From contig NZ_CM001792.1 in assembly GCF_000340475.1 (NCBI RefSeq), positions 2,130,659 through 2,194,658 of the forward strand: 64,000 nucleotides of DNA, given 5' to 3'. This document shows positions 27,244 through 36,382 of the stretch, in pieces. Numbering within the stretch: position 1 is the stretch's first letter; each line of letters starts with the position of its first letter. Below the pieces are notes generated by a model. The model saw only the letters and a list, made by a program, of their open reading frames with translations, was not told the origin of the DNA and did not search any database. The stretch comes from Oceanobacillus kimchii X50. Lineage in GTDB: Bacteria > Bacillota > Bacilli > Bacillales > Amphibacillaceae. Both the position numbers and the translations under genes were made by a program.

Positions 27244-28830
27244 TTGGAAGAAAATACGAATAACAAATCAAAGAAGGGTCTCTCCAAAGGAATTATAGCC
27301 TTAATAGTAGGTGTAATAGTACTCTTAGGAGGAACAGCTGCTGCATTCTTTATTAATAGTTCATCTCCAAAAGCTACATATTTTCTTGCTGAGAAGAATT
27401 CGTTAGAACATGCAAAAGAATATGTAGAAAATCGGTATTCGGATGAATTAGCATGGTTAGAGAAATCAGAAGAAGAGGCAATGGAACAAAATCTAGACAT
27501 CGGTGTTACATTTAACGAACCAAATTCAAACGGTTTGCAAACAGACCCAGGGATTGAAATGATTAATAACTCCAGACTTATGTTCAACACGCAAACAGAT
27601 ATGGAAGCTCGTCAATTTTATACAAATATAGGTGTGAACTATAATGGAATAGAATTAAATGATATTGAATTAGCTATTAATGAAGGAAATGTAACAGCTG
27701 GATTACCTTTCCTAAATGAAACACTTCAGTTTAATGATGAAGATTACGGAAGTCTTATGTATGAACTTGATCCATATACTTTTACAGGAAATGAAACTCT
27801 AAATTTAGATAGCATATTATTCGATAATATCTATGCATTAGAAGAAGAAGACCTTGAATACATTAAAGAAGAATATGTGATGTATACTTATGATTTACTT
27901 CCTGACGAGGCATTTGAGAGCTCGAATGAAGACGTAGAAGTAAACGGTGAATCAATAAGTGCTGAAAAAGTTACAATGCATTTATCAGAAGAACAAGCAA
28001 GAGAAGTACTGATTAGCCTATTTGAAAAAATGAAAGACGATGAGAAGTTAAAAGAACTTGTCCACGACCAAATAGTTAATCTTTCTTACGTGGCTGGATC
28101 CGATATGGCACAATTAGAAGAAGAAGTTGATCTTATTCTCGAAGACTATGAAGCTGTCTTTGAAGATGCAATCAAAGAAATTGAAACCTTCCAATTTAAA
28201 GATGGTATTCAATCTGCTTTATGGGTTGCCGATGATAAAGTAGTACAACGTGAGTTAAATATTGCTCTAGCTCCAGAAGGAGAACAATTAGTAACATTAG
28301 GGATCAATGGTCAACAACACTTAACCGATGATCAAATTTTCTTTGACTTTGAATTTACAGCAGATGAAAGCTCATCTGTAGTTCTTTCAGGTGATTTAAG
28401 TTCTAAAGATAGTATTATCAAAGACAGTATGGAAATCTCAATTCCAGATGCTGAAATGAAATTATACTATGAAGGTGAAGAATCAGTTAGTGAAAACACT
28501 CGTACGTTTGATCGAACATTTGGATTTAGCGAGCCATATACAGGTGAAGGAAGTATGGTCTGGTCTGGTGAATCGACTTATGAAGAAGATCAAATGAATT
28601 CTAACAATACTTTAACTTTCGGAACTACAGAAATGCCTGAAGTTCTCGTACTCGATATGAATATAGATGGATCTATTATTGATCATGTAGCAGAAATGGA
28701 TACTTCTAATATCGTAGACATTGGAACAATGTCCTCTGAAGAAATTTCAACATATTTTAGCACAGATTTCGCAGAACAATTTCAACAATGGATCATGCAA
28801 TTTATGGGTGGGTCGAACTTTGAATTTTAA
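27244..28830 (+). CDS. Membrane-anchored extracytoplasmic protein, possible DUF6583
   Basis: A 528-residue protein with a short lysine-rich cytoplasmic tail, one membrane span (about 18-38, GIIALIVGVIVLLGGTAAAFF) and a long acidic exterior part beginning SSSPKATYFLAEKN. There is no lipoprotein cysteine and no recognised catalytic motif. It resembles proteins I recall as DUF6583, unverified. The start is TTG 27244, with AAAGGGG eight bases ahead. The two ABC-2 permeases and the ATPase follow in the same direction, so it is probably the exterior partner or client of that transporter. No counterpart lies at this place in B. subtilis. Confidence 0.75.
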   Translation: MEENTNNKSKKGLSKGIIALIVGVIVLLGGTAAAFFINSSSPKATYFLAEKNSLEHAKEYVENRYSDELAWLEKSEEEAMEQNLDIGVTFNEPNSNGLQTDPGIEMINNSRLMFNTQTDMEARQFYTNIGVNYNGIELNDIELAINEGNVTAGLPFLNETLQFNDEDYGSLMYELDPYTFTGNETLNLDSILFDNIYALEEEDLEYIKEEYVMYTYDLLPDEAFESSNEDVEVNGESISAEKVTMHLSEEQAREVLISLFEKMKDDEKLKELVHDQIVNLSYVAGSDMAQLEEEVDLILEDYEAVFEDAIKEIETFQFKDGIQSALWVADDKVVQRELNIALAPEGEQLVTLGINGQQHLTDDQIFFDFEFTADESSSVVLSGDLSSKDSIIKDSMEISIPDAEMKLYYEGEESVSENTRTFDRTFGFSEPYTGEGSMVWSGESTYEEDQMNSNNTLTFGTTEMPEVLVLDMNIDGSIIDHVAEMDTSNIVDIGTMSSEEISTYFSTDFAEQFQQWIMQFMGGSNFEF

Positions 28831-28868
28831 TAATTGATAATTTTAGATAGAAAAGAGCGTGCATTACA

Positions 28869-30092
28869 ATGACGTTTACGAAACATGTAGGACTATTTTT
28901 AAAAAATCACATAGTTCATTTAAAGAGGAAGTGTCTAACACTTCCTCTTCTTTTCATGTTCCCTGTTCTTATCGTGAGTTTAATCGGATTTATGTTATAC
29001 ACCTTTATTTCTCAAGATGAACAAGATCCTATTCAAGTTGGATTAGTAGATTTAGATGAATCTGAAGAAACCCAGTTAATGGTCCAATTCTTAGAAGGTT
29101 CATCTTTATTCAATCGGTTTTTGCATATTAATAAACTTGAAGAAAATGCAGCTAAAAAAGAATTAGAGGGTAATAAAATAACTACGTACATAGCCTTTCC
29201 AAAGAATTTTATTAAAGACCTTTATCAAGGAACCACCGTCGATATTCCAATCACAGGAAATCGACAACAACCGGCTGAGAGTTATATGATATATGAAACA
29301 ATGGAAAGTGTCGTCCGTCATATTCGTTCATCTCAAGCAAATATTCTTACGATGAACTACTATGCAAAACAGTTTGAAATGAATGACGATGAACGGAACG
29401 ATTTTGTTTTCCAACAATTTCAAGAGTTTTTATTGTATACCATTAGTAGAGAACAAATAATACAGGAAAATGAACTTTCTAATCAGGCTACCTCCTCCCC
29501 CAAAGATTTTTTTGGAATTGGTATATGGTTTGTCGTTATAACCATATGGGTTTTTATGATATATCATTTTTTCTCAAAAGAAACCCCAGCCTATATTTAT
29601 CAAAGAATGCGTTTATATGGAGTTACTGTTTTGCAGCAAATTAGTGCGCAAATAATAATTTCTTTGTTTGTCTCTTTACTTTTCATTATTCCTTCCTTTT
29701 ACGGAACTTTATACATACTAGATATTACCTTGGTTAATGAGAACCTTCTACGAATAATACTTCTCATAACACTGTTTATTTTTTCTTTGTTATTACTCAT
29801 TGCAAACTTAGAATTAATTATTCCATCTAAGAAATTTAGAATGCTTATCCAATCTGCGTTTATCCTTTTGATTATTTTATTGAGTGGAGCTATTATTCCA
29901 ACTATTTACTATCCACCATTTCTTCAAGATGTGATGCCTTATATAATAAGCTATTTAGCTATGGATTGGATTCAACAGATTACCTTGAACGGTCGATATC
30001 ATGCCGAATATACCCCATTATTAATAATAGGTGGAGCGCTTCTATTTTTATTACTTGCTTTATCCAGTTGGAAGGAGCGTGCACGCACATGA
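28869..30092 (+). CDS. ABC-2 type permease, first of two
   Basis: A 407-residue ABC-2 membrane subunit. One span sits near 25-46, a ~180-residue exterior domain follows (DEQDPIQVGLVDLDESEETQL and onward), then a cluster of five to six spans from about 222 to 402. This is the layout of the YhgE/NatB-like ABC2_membrane_3 group. It follows the anchored protein by 38 bp and overlaps the second permease by four bases (ATGA). Its substrate is unknown; export is the usual direction for this class. Confidence 0.85.
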   Translation: MTFTKHVGLFLKNHIVHLKRKCLTLPLLFMFPVLIVSLIGFMLYTFISQDEQDPIQVGLVDLDESEETQLMVQFLEGSSLFNRFLHINKLEENAAKKELEGNKITTYIAFPKNFIKDLYQGTTVDIPITGNRQQPAESYMIYETMESVVRHIRSSQANILTMNYYAKQFEMNDDERNDFVFQQFQEFLLYTISREQIIQENELSNQATSSPKDFFGIGIWFVVITIWVFMIYHFFSKETPAYIYQRMRLYGVTVLQQISAQIIISLFVSLLFIIPSFYGTLYILDITLVNENLLRIILLITLFIFSLLLLIANLELIIPSKKFRMLIQSAFILLIILLSGAIIPTIYYPPFLQDVMPYIISYLAMDWIQQITLNGRYHAEYTPLLIIGGALLFLLLALSSWKERART

Positions 30093-31213
30093 TACAGGTG
30101 TGGAAAACAAGACTCATGCAGTTAAAAAAACGATGGTTAACAATTGCATTTTGGACTTTATTCCCATTTCTTTTAACTTGGATTATTATAGAAACTACTG
30201 AGGTCATCCAAGATGAGAGTAAAATTCCAGTAGGTATCGTTCTAAAAGAAAATACAGAGATGGCTCATCAACTAAAAGAGAATTTACAGTCTTCTACATT
30301 TGTTGAAGTGATGGATATTACGGAAGCAGAAGCAAAACGGATGGTTGCAACACATGAAATTGATAGTGCTTTTATAATTGAAAAAGGTTATGAAGATGCT
30401 ATTTTAAATGGAGAAAGAAATCGGTTAATTAGTTCCTATACTAGTAACTTTTCTTTTGGATATGTACCAATAAGAGAAATGATTGGCTCTTTTGTACAAG
30501 AAGATAGTGGAAAAGCAAAAGCAGCTCAAACTATTTTACAATTGGGAGAGTATCTAAATACGAATAATTTGCCAACAACTTCAGAAATTATTCAAAAGAT
30601 ACAAGAAGTAGAAATTAGTGAAAATTTAGTGTATACCTCTTTTCAATTTCAAGGAGAAGACGATAGAGAAGGTAATACCCAAAACTACTTAATCAAGCCC
30701 TGGAAAATTTGGGGTATATTTTCTCTTTTAAGTACTCTACTCATATTTGATTGGGTCATTCGTGATCGAGACACTTCCATGCAATCACGTTTTGCATTTA
30801 TACGTTATTCGTTTAAGCAATATATGTTATCTAATCTGCTATTTTATATATGCTTCCTTTATATCATTGATATATTAACCGCAATTGGATTTTATTACTT
30901 ATTTCAAGACCAATGGCAATGGAATTTACCTTTTGTGCTTTTAAGTTATAGAGTGTTAATAACTTTAATCGCTTTTCTAATAGCTATATGTTTCCAAAAA
31001 TATTTAATTTATTACAGTTTTGCTTTCAGCTTTGTTCTTGTTGTATTCCTTATTAGTGGCACTATCATCCCTATAGAAGGTCTAACGCAAATTGTTCCGT
31101 GGATTGATACACTAAATCCAATGTATGCATTTAGTGAGCAGGAATTATGGCATCCACTATTTATATTAGCTGCTATCACACTTGTTTTTTGGTATATGAA
31201 AGGAGAAAAGTAA
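30089..31213 (+). CDS. ABC-2 type permease, second of two
   Basis: A 374-residue membrane subunit with the same plan as its neighbour: one N-terminal span (about 18-36), an exterior domain beginning KIPVGIVLKENTEMAHQ, and five to six spans from about 208 on. The two are probably paralogues that pair as a heterodimer. The frame is open back to 29966, but ATG 30089 overlaps the stop of the first permease as ATGA with GAAGGAG upstream, which fixes the start. The ATPase starts two bases past its stop. Confidence 0.87.
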   Translation: MIQVWKTRLMQLKKRWLTIAFWTLFPFLLTWIIIETTEVIQDESKIPVGIVLKENTEMAHQLKENLQSSTFVEVMDITEAEAKRMVATHEIDSAFIIEKGYEDAILNGERNRLISSYTSNFSFGYVPIREMIGSFVQEDSGKAKAAQTILQLGEYLNTNNLPTTSEIIQKIQEVEISENLVYTSFQFQGEDDREGNTQNYLIKPWKIWGIFSLLSTLLIFDWVIRDRDTSMQSRFAFIRYSFKQYMLSNLLFYICFLYIIDILTAIGFYYLFQDQWQWNLPFVLLSYRVLITLIAFLIAICFQKYLIYYSFAFSFVLVVFLISGTIIPIEGLTQIVPWIDTLNPMYAFSEQELWHPLFILAAITLVFWYMKGEK

Positions 31214-31214
31214 C

Positions 31215-31886
31215 ATGCTGTCTGTACAGAACTTAAGGAAGTCCTATAAGAAAAATGTAGTTATCGATCAGTTATCTGTAGATATTAATCCAGGAGATAT
31301 TGTAGGCTTAGTAGGTGAAAATGGAGCAGGGAAGTCTTCCTTATTGCGTATTCTTTCTACATTGTCTAAACCAGATAAAGGAACAATCACTTGGAATAAT
31401 ATATCCTATGAAAAGGAAATAAAGAAACTTCGTAGAGAAATTGGATTTGTTCCCCAAGAAATCTCAATTTGGGAAGATTTTACGGTAGAAGAAAATATGA
31501 AGTTTTTTGAAAAGTTATCATGGGTAAATCGTTCCCAATCAGACCTTAGAGAATTATGTTTAGATATGAAACTTTCTAAATGGAAAGAACCTGTACACAC
31601 ATTATCTGGTGGAATGAAAAGAAAATTGAATATGGCAATTAGCTTCATCCATGATCCAAACTTGTTATTATTAGATGAACCTACTGTAGGTATTGACTTA
31701 AAATCAAAAAAAGAAATAGGAGAATATTTATATAAACAATCAAAGGAACATCAAAAAACGATTATTTACACTTCTCATGATATGGATGAGATCACTTCTC
31801 TATGTGATTGGGTAATATGTATAGGTAAAGATAGTTTTTATGAGAATCTATTAAAATCTAGAGGACAGGCAATATTTTCTATTTAA
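31215..31886 (+). CDS. ABC transporter ATP-binding protein
   Basis: The ATPase of the two-permease transporter, 223 residues, a single nucleotide-binding domain. Visible motifs are Walker A GENGAGKSS (35-43), the Q-loop VPQE, the signature LSGGMKRKL, Walker B LLLLDEPTVGID and the switch histidine in YTSHDMDE. Unlike many ABC-2 ATPases it lacks a C-terminal extension. It ends the four-gene operon; no clear terminator was seen before the following transglycosylase gene 65 bp on, so partial read-through is possible. Confidence 0.93.
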   Translation: MLSVQNLRKSYKKNVVIDQLSVDINPGDIVGLVGENGAGKSSLLRILSTLSKPDKGTITWNNISYEKEIKKLRREIGFVPQEISIWEDFTVEENMKFFEKLSWVNRSQSDLRELCLDMKLSKWKEPVHTLSGGMKRKLNMAISFIHDPNLLLLDEPTVGIDLKSKKEIGEYLYKQSKEHQKTIIYTSHDMDEITSLCDWVICIGKDSFYENLLKSRGQAIFSI

Positions 31887-31951
31887 TATTGCCTATTCTT
31901 CTATAAACCGCTAAAATAGAATTAATAGAATAGAAAAACGGATGTGATGAA

Positions 31952-32566
31952 GTGGATATAAATGGTCTTCAGCAAATGATGCCTTATCAAGTGATGTCAT
32001 CTCTACAAACAAGTAATCCTACTGATTCTTTAGGAGTATCATTTCAACAATTATTATTAGAAAAAATAAACGAAGCAGAGAAAAGAACAAGTTTGGATTT
32101 TGGATCAAATTTGGTTTCTATCCCTTATAATATGCAATCATCTTTAAATACAACAGACATTTCATCTATAACTACGAACAACCCTAGTGTGTCATCTTAT
32201 CAACAATTAATATCAAACGCTAGTCAAAAGTATGGAGTGGACGAAAGACTAATTCATGCGGTAATTAAACATGAATCTAACTATAATCCAAATGCTACTA
32301 GTTCAGCAGGTGCTCAAGGATTAATGCAATTAATGCCACAAACTGCAGCAGGTCTAGGTGTTACAAATGCTTATGATCCTGCTCAGAATATTAACGCAGG
32401 AACAAAATATCTTAGTCAAATGTTACAACGCTATAACGGCAATATTCAATTAGCGTTAGCTGCTTATAATGCTGGCCCAGGAAATGTTGATAAATATCAA
32501 GGAATTCCTCCGTTTCGTGAAACTACAGCATATGTATCAAAAGTAATGCAATCTTCACAAGTGTAA
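31952..32566 (+). CDS. Lytic transglycosylase, CwlQ/YjbJ-like
   Basis: A 204-residue peptidoglycan-cleaving enzyme. The C-terminal SLT domain (about 85-200) has the catalytic glutamate E108 in [11 protein letters not shown], then [15 protein letters not shown] and [12 protein letters not shown]. The N-terminal ~80 residues are low-complexity and begin [15 protein letters not shown], much as B. subtilis YjbJ does. There is no signal peptide in the usual form, as in YjbJ, so its route out of the cell is unclear. The start is GTG 31952 behind GGATGTGAT. The adjacent gene group is different from the yjbJ locus in B. subtilis. Confidence 0.87.
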   Translation: MDINGLQQMMPYQVMSSLQTSNPTDSLGVSFQQLLLEKINEAEKRTSLDFGSNLVSIPYNMQSSLNTTDISSITTNNPSVSSYQQLISNASQKYGVDERLIHAVIKHESNYNPNATSSAGAQGLMQLMPQTAAGLGVTNAYDPAQNINAGTKYLSQMLQRYNGNIQLALAAYNAGPGNVDKYQGIPPFRETTAYVSKVMQSSQV

Positions 32567-32602
32567 TTTATATTTATTTATGGAATCCGTTAACCAAGCA
32601 AT

Positions 32603-32637
32603 AAGCTGTCCATTTTTTTGAGATTGGACAGCTTTTT
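32603..32637 (+). terminator. Terminator of the transglycosylase gene
   Basis: AAGCTGTCCA (32603-32612) pairs with TGGACAGCTT (from 32625) and runs into seven Ts; it also lies just beyond the yvrJ stop on the opposite strand. Confidence 0.9.
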
Positions 32638-32641
32638 TTGA

Positions 32642-32776
32642 TTAATGGAGCTTATCAGGAAGAGAATGGATCGTTTCAATTAATTGATTAAGCTTTCCTT
32701 CAATACGGTGAAGAAGATAAAACGTAACCGCAATTGGAAAACCGACATCGGTAAAAAAAGAGACCCAAGCATCCAT
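32642..32776 (-). CDS. YvrJ-family small membrane protein (44 residues)
   Basis: ATG 32776 to TAA 32642, 44 residues. It matches the YvrJ family: an N-terminal helix MDAWVSFFTDVGFPIAVTFY with the conserved VGFPI motif, then LLHRIEGKLNQL and a short charged tail. GGAGGTGA precedes the ATG by seven bases. No function is known. It lies 60 bp downstream of the DUF2922 gene, with a small hairpin between, and completes the trio DUF1659-DUF2922-YvrJ that recurs in Bacillaceae. Confidence 0.82.
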   Translation of the reverse strand: MDAWVSFFTDVGFPIAVTFYLLHRIEGKLNQLIETIHSLPDKLH

Positions 32777-32807
32777 ATGACTATCACCTCCACTTGTAAT
32801 AAGGAAA

Positions 32808-32828
32808 GGACCAGCATTTTACTGGTCC
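32808..32828 (-). terminator. Small hairpin between DUF2922 and yvrJ genes
   Basis: GGACCAG (32808-32814) pairs with CTGGTCC (32822-32828). Followed by TTTCC on the minus strand; either a weak terminator or a processing stem. Confidence 0.5.
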
Positions 32829-32836
32829 GAATATTA

Positions 32837-33052
32837 TTAACCTAATTCAATATCTTCTACTGTACGTTCTACTATTCTTGCGCTATGCTTCTCGAGTAAG
32901 TCTCCTCCACTTGATGTGAAAGCATTTTCACTTATAATTGTATCCATGGCCTCATTAATAGCATTTGTATCAACTGGTTCAATTGGCTGATCAAGTGAAT
33001 AAGTGACAACCCTGCCTAGTTGATTCGTAAATTTAAGCTCTAACCTTCGCAT
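32837..33052 (-). CDS. DUF2922 family protein
   Basis: A 71-residue protein opening with LELKFTNQLGRVVTYSLDQPIEPVD, the beta-strand-rich start of DUF2922. The middle is IISENAFTSSGGDLL and the end acidic. The function is unknown and no enzyme motif is present. It lies 32 bp after the DUF1659 gene with GGGGAGGG before its ATG. In the families I recall, DUF2922 and DUF1659 genes are almost always neighbours. Confidence 0.85.
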   Translation of the reverse strand: MRRLELKFTNQLGRVVTYSLDQPIEPVDTNAINEAMDTIISENAFTSSGGDLLEKHSARIVERTVEDIELG

Positions 33053-33084
33053 ACTTTCCCCTCCCTTTTCATTTTAATTCTAGA

Positions 33085-33309
33085 TTAACTTTGATAAATG
33101 TCCGATATATCTCGTCGACTTACTTGGTATAACGTATGTTCCTGTAATCCAGCAAATGCTGTCGCAACATTGTAAAGTTGTTCATGATTTGCTTCCATCT
33201 TCACTTGATTAAAACGCTTATACGCTAAAATTGGCTCACCTGATTCCGGGTCTACTCCTTCATTGAAAGTTAGTTGTAACATTGAATCCACTAAATCTAC
33301 TACTGCCAT
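33085..33309 (-). CDS. DUF1659 family protein
   Basis: A 74-residue protein with the pattern DSMLQLTFNEGVDPESGEPILAYKRFNQVK and a C-terminal helical half ending in the tyrosine- and serine-rich VSRRDISDIYQS. The function is unknown. The frame opens at 33318 with a GTG inside the ribosome binding site; ATG 33309, six bases after AAGGAGGTG, is the start. It begins the trio, and no strong promoter was identified in the ~50 bases up to the preceding terminator. Confidence 0.85.
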   Translation of the reverse strand: MAVVDLVDSMLQLTFNEGVDPESGEPILAYKRFNQVKMEANHEQLYNVATAFAGLQEHTLYQVSRRDISDIYQS

Positions 33310-33367
33310 ATATAACACCTCCTTCCCTCATACATATAATCGAATGCAATTAAAAAAAGGAGGGAAG

Positions 33368-33404
33368 AAAAAAGATAATCTCAAAACCTGAGATTATCTT
33401 TTTT
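33368..33404 (-). terminator. Terminator of the dioxygenase gene
   Basis: AAAAAAGATAATCTC (33368-33382) pairs perfectly with GAGATTATCTTTTTT (33390-33404), ten bases past the stop of the gene at 33414. Confidence 0.9.
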
Positions 33405-33413
33405 ATGAAAGAC

Positions 33414-34397
33414 TTATTCATATTCTTTTTCAATTGTTTTAGTACTACGAGTTGTATTTATAGGACGAACCATGCTTTCAATTTTGTCTCGCTCTGATTC
33501 GAGGAATGGAGGTAACGAAAGTTTTTCACCAAGTGTTTCATAAGGCTCATCTCCCATAAACCCTGGTCCCTTAGTAGCCAATTCAAAAAGTATTTGTGGA
33601 GCTACTCGAGTATATAAGGACTGGAAGAAAAAGCGATCTACGAAACCTGAAGTTTGTAATCCAAATGATTTAATATGATTATCCCATTCATATATGTCAC
33701 TTTGCTCATCAACACATAAAGCAGCATGGTGCACAGTTCCGTATCCTTGTCTTGCCATTGGAAGATCCGTATTATGTTCAACTATTAGTTGCGCTCCGTT
33801 ACCACCTTGGCCAATTTCAAAAAGATACTCTGATCCTTCTTTCATTACTTCTTTATACTGAAATACTTTCTCTAAGATTTCCTTGAAGAAATCATATTGT
33901 GCCACTCTTACTACTATAGGACCTAAACCTACAATTGCATATTCTAAAGGTATCGGACCACCTTTCCATGCAATTCCTGTTTTTGCACCTTTATTTGTTT
34001 CATCGGATACGAGCTGGTATTGCTGGTCATCAAAATCAGAGAAAGACAATGTCTGTACTCCAAAATGTTCTTGAATTCCAGAATGATTGATCTCCAGACG
34101 ATTAAATCGCTTAACCCAATAATCTAATGCGTCATCGCTAGGAACTCTAAATGAAGTTTTGTATATCTCATTTGTACCGTGGGACCCTTTTGGTATACCA
34201 GGAAAGTCAAAAAATGTCATATCCGTACCAGCATTCCCTTCATCATCTGCAAAAAATAAATGATAGGTTTGTATATCATCTTGATTTACTGTTTTTTTAA
34301 CTAAACGCATACCAAGAATATACGTGAAAAATTCATAGTTTTTTTCTGCACTACTTGTGATGGCAGTTACATGATGCATACCTCTAATTGGATTCAT
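33414..34397 (-). CDS. Ring-cleaving dioxygenase of the MhqO/MhqA type
   Basis: A 327-residue protein of two tandem vicinal-oxygen-chelate (glyoxalase) domains. The metal-ligand context of the first is MHHVTAITSSAEKNYEFFTYILG, and the second starts near GTVHHAALCVDEQSD and ends LFELATKGPGFMGDEP. B. subtilis MhqA, MhqE and MhqO are similar and respond to quinone and azo stress. No MhqR-type regulator gene is beside it. Single gene with its own terminator; RBS AGAGGAGG. Confidence 0.85.
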   Translation of the reverse strand: MNPIRGMHHVTAITSSAEKNYEFFTYILGMRLVKKTVNQDDIQTYHLFFADDEGNAGTDMTFFDFPGIPKGSHGTNEIYKTSFRVPSDDALDYWVKRFNRLEINHSGIQEHFGVQTLSFSDFDDQQYQLVSDETNKGAKTGIAWKGGPIPLEYAIVGLGPIVVRVAQYDFFKEILEKVFQYKEVMKEGSEYLFEIGQGGNGAQLIVEHNTDLPMARQGYGTVHHAALCVDEQSDIYEWDNHIKSFGLQTSGFVDRFFFQSLYTRVAPQILFELATKGPGFMGDEPYETLGEKLSLPPFLESERDKIESMVRPINTTRSTKTIEKEYE

Positions 34398-34520
34398 AAA
34401 AATCCTCCTCTTTTACTCTTAATTAAATTATCTTTAATTAATTATAATATACCAATTTAAATTACATCTGTCAATTATCTCGAGAAAAAATTGAGTGCGA
34501 ACTTTAGATATACATTGATG

Positions 34521-34642
34521 CTCCCCTGTTTTTTAAGGGAGGTTCCGACATTGGTCAAATTTTTCTTTGAGATTCAGAAATCTCGGTAAGGCGGGAAACC
34601 GATAATTACTTTCACTCAAGGTCATAGAATCGCGTCTTGAGT
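34521..34642. other. Intergenic region with four successive short hairpins
   Basis: Four inverted repeats follow in a row: CTCCC/GGGAG (34521-34541), GAGATT/AATCTC (34569-34584), TCGGT/ACCGA (34583-34602) and ACTCAAG/CTTGAGT (34614-34642). No ORF or U-tract goes with them. The region is richer in G+C than its flanks. It may be a small RNA, a structured leader or the remains of a repeat; the strand is not decided. Confidence 0.4.
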
Positions 34643-34682
34643 AACATTCGAATTTCATACAAACATCTTATGATATTAAAAA

Positions 34683-34714
34683 GAAAACTTAGAGCTAAAT
34701 CACTCTAAGTTTTC
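34683..34714 (-). terminator. Terminator of ysdC
   Basis: GAAAACTTAGAG (34683-34694) pairs perfectly with CTCTAAGTTTTC (34703-34714), 14 bp past the ysdC stop; on the minus strand a TTTTTAATATC tail follows. Confidence 0.9.
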
Positions 34715-34727
34715 CTGACTCACATTA

Positions 34728-35813
34728 TTAAGATAATCGAATATTTTCTAAAGTCTTCTGATCAAGTTTTTTAACTACTTCTACAATTAACTTAACTGCA
34801 TTCTCATAATCATCACGATGCAATATTCCTGCGTGTGAATGTATATATCGTGTTGCAACAGTTATCGATAAAGACGGTACTCCATTTCCCGTTAGATGAA
34901 TAGATCCTGAGTCTGTTCCTCCACCAGCCATCGATGTAAATTGATAAGGGATTTGATTATCTTCTGCCGTTTGTACTACTAAATCACGTAATCCTTTATG
35001 AGAGACCATTGACGCATCATATAATACAATTTGAGGACCTTCTCCTAGCTTGTTATCCGCATCATGCTTTGAAATTCCTGGTGTATCTCCAGCAATCCCA
35101 ACATCAACGCCAAATCCAATATCAGGTTGTATAGCATGAGCAGATGTACGGGCACCTCTTAATCCGATCTCTTCTTGAATGGTTCCCACGCCATACACGG
35201 TATTTGGATGTTTTTCGTCTTTTAATTGTTTTAGGACATCGATTGCAATCGCTAGCCCAATGCGATTATCCCAAGCTTTTGCCATCAACATTTTTTCATT
35301 CTTCATTGGAGTAAATTCAAAATAAGGTACAATAGAATGCCCTGGTTTGATACCAAATGATTCCACCTCATCCTTATTAGTTGCTCCAACATCAATAAAC
35401 ATATCCTTAATTTGATATGGTTTTTTTCTTGCTTCAGCTGATAATACATGAGGAGGTTTTGATCCGATCACTCCAGTTACATCACCTTTGTCACCCATAA
35501 TAGTAACTCGTTGAGCTAGCATTACTTGATTCCACCAGCCTCCAACAGTTTGGAAATAAATAAAGCCATTGTCATCGATACGAGTAACCATCATACCAAT
35601 TTCATCCATATGCCCTGCAATCATAATTTTCGGTCCACTGACATCGCCGACTTTTTTAGCAATAGAGCTTCCTAAGTTATCCATCGATACATCATCAGAA
35701 TAAGGTGCGATATATTTCTCGAATACTTCGCGAACCTCTTTTTCATTGCCAGGGATTCCTTTAGCATCGGTAAGTTCTTTTAACATTGTTAACGTATCAT
35801 CTAATTTAGCCAT
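34728..35813 (-). CDS. ysdC: M42-family aminopeptidase (YsdC-like)
   Basis: A 361-residue dinuclear-metal aminopeptidase of the M42 (tetrahedral aminopeptidase/glucanase-like) family. Visible metal sites are [11 protein letters not shown], the aspartate in [12 protein letters not shown], the catalytic glutamates in [14 protein letters not shown], and later [15 protein letters not shown] and YIHSHAGI. It likely trims peptides in the cytoplasm. It lies 24 bp after the dUTPase gene on the same strand. B. subtilis ysdC is at the same place but without the dUTPase. Confidence 0.92.
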   Translation of the reverse strand: MAKLDDTLTMLKELTDAKGIPGNEKEVREVFEKYIAPYSDDVSMDNLGSSIAKKVGDVSGPKIMIAGHMDEIGMMVTRIDDNGFIYFQTVGGWWNQVMLAQRVTIMGDKGDVTGVIGSKPPHVLSAEARKKPYQIKDMFIDVGATNKDEVESFGIKPGHSIVPYFEFTPMKNEKMLMAKAWDNRIGLAIAIDVLKQLKDEKHPNTVYGVGTIQEEIGLRGARTSAHAIQPDIGFGVDVGIAGDTPGISKHDADNKLGEGPQIVLYDASMVSHKGLRDLVVQTAEDNQIPYQFTSMAGGGTDSGSIHLTGNGVPSLSITVATRYIHSHAGILHRDDYENAVKLIVEVVKKLDQKTLENIRLS

Positions 35814-35837
35814 ATGTAGTTTTCTCCTTTTAACAGA

Positions 35838-36326
35838 TTAATATCCTTGATTTTGCCTTTTATAATTTATCTCGTTTTTTTCAAGATATGCATGTTGAAT
35901 ATCTTCTTCTGAAAAACCTAATAAATTTCCAAGGTCTATGCATGATGAGAAAAGTTGCTCATAATTAGCTTTTGTCGGTGAATTTTTGTACATTATCGTC
36001 TGTTCATAAACAATCTGAAACTGATCTACTTCAGAGCGATCTATAAGTTGATTAGTTTTACTATCAAAGCTATCATAGCCTTTGTTAATACCAATGGACA
36101 TTAGAAAATGGATGACATCTACATATTCTTCTAAAATTACAGTTTGATTATTTCTTGGCTTTTTACTCCAAAACTTAAAGCATCTAGTCTCATTAGCTAG
36201 TTCTCCTAACTCAACTAATAATGCTAAGATCTTTTTATCGAATAAATCTGCTTTTAGTAAGCCATGATTTTCTTCTATATAGGAATCTAGTTGTTTTTGC
36301 ATATTAAATAATGCTATCCAATCCAA
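35838..36326 (-). CDS. Dimeric all-alpha dUTP diphosphatase
   Basis: Hydrolyses dUTP to dUMP, keeping uracil out of DNA. The 162-residue protein is helical and has the all-alpha NTP pyrophosphatase metal motif: ELGELANE then EEYVDVIHFL about 25 residues on (EXXE-n-EXXD). This is the dUTPase_2 family, unlike the trimeric enzymes of B. subtilis phages. The start is TTG 36326, seven bases after AAGGAGG. It heads a unit with ysdC. Such enzymes are common in phages and in part of the Firmicutes, so an origin by transfer is possible. Confidence 0.88.
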   Translation of the reverse strand: MDWIALFNMQKQLDSYIEENHGLLKADLFDKKILALLVELGELANETRCFKFWSKKPRNNQTVILEEYVDVIHFLMSIGINKGYDSFDSKTNQLIDRSEVDQFQIVYEQTIMYKNSPTKANYEQLFSSCIDLGNLLGFSEEDIQHAYLEKNEINYKRQNQGY

Positions 36327-36382
36327 ACTGAACCCTCCTTCTTCTCACTTTCATTTATTGTATCATGAAATTATAATAATAG

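Noticed and set aside
29966..30088. N-terminal extension of the second permease to 29966
   Set aside because: It lies inside the first permease gene; the ATGA overlap at 30089 with GAAGGAG is the obvious start.
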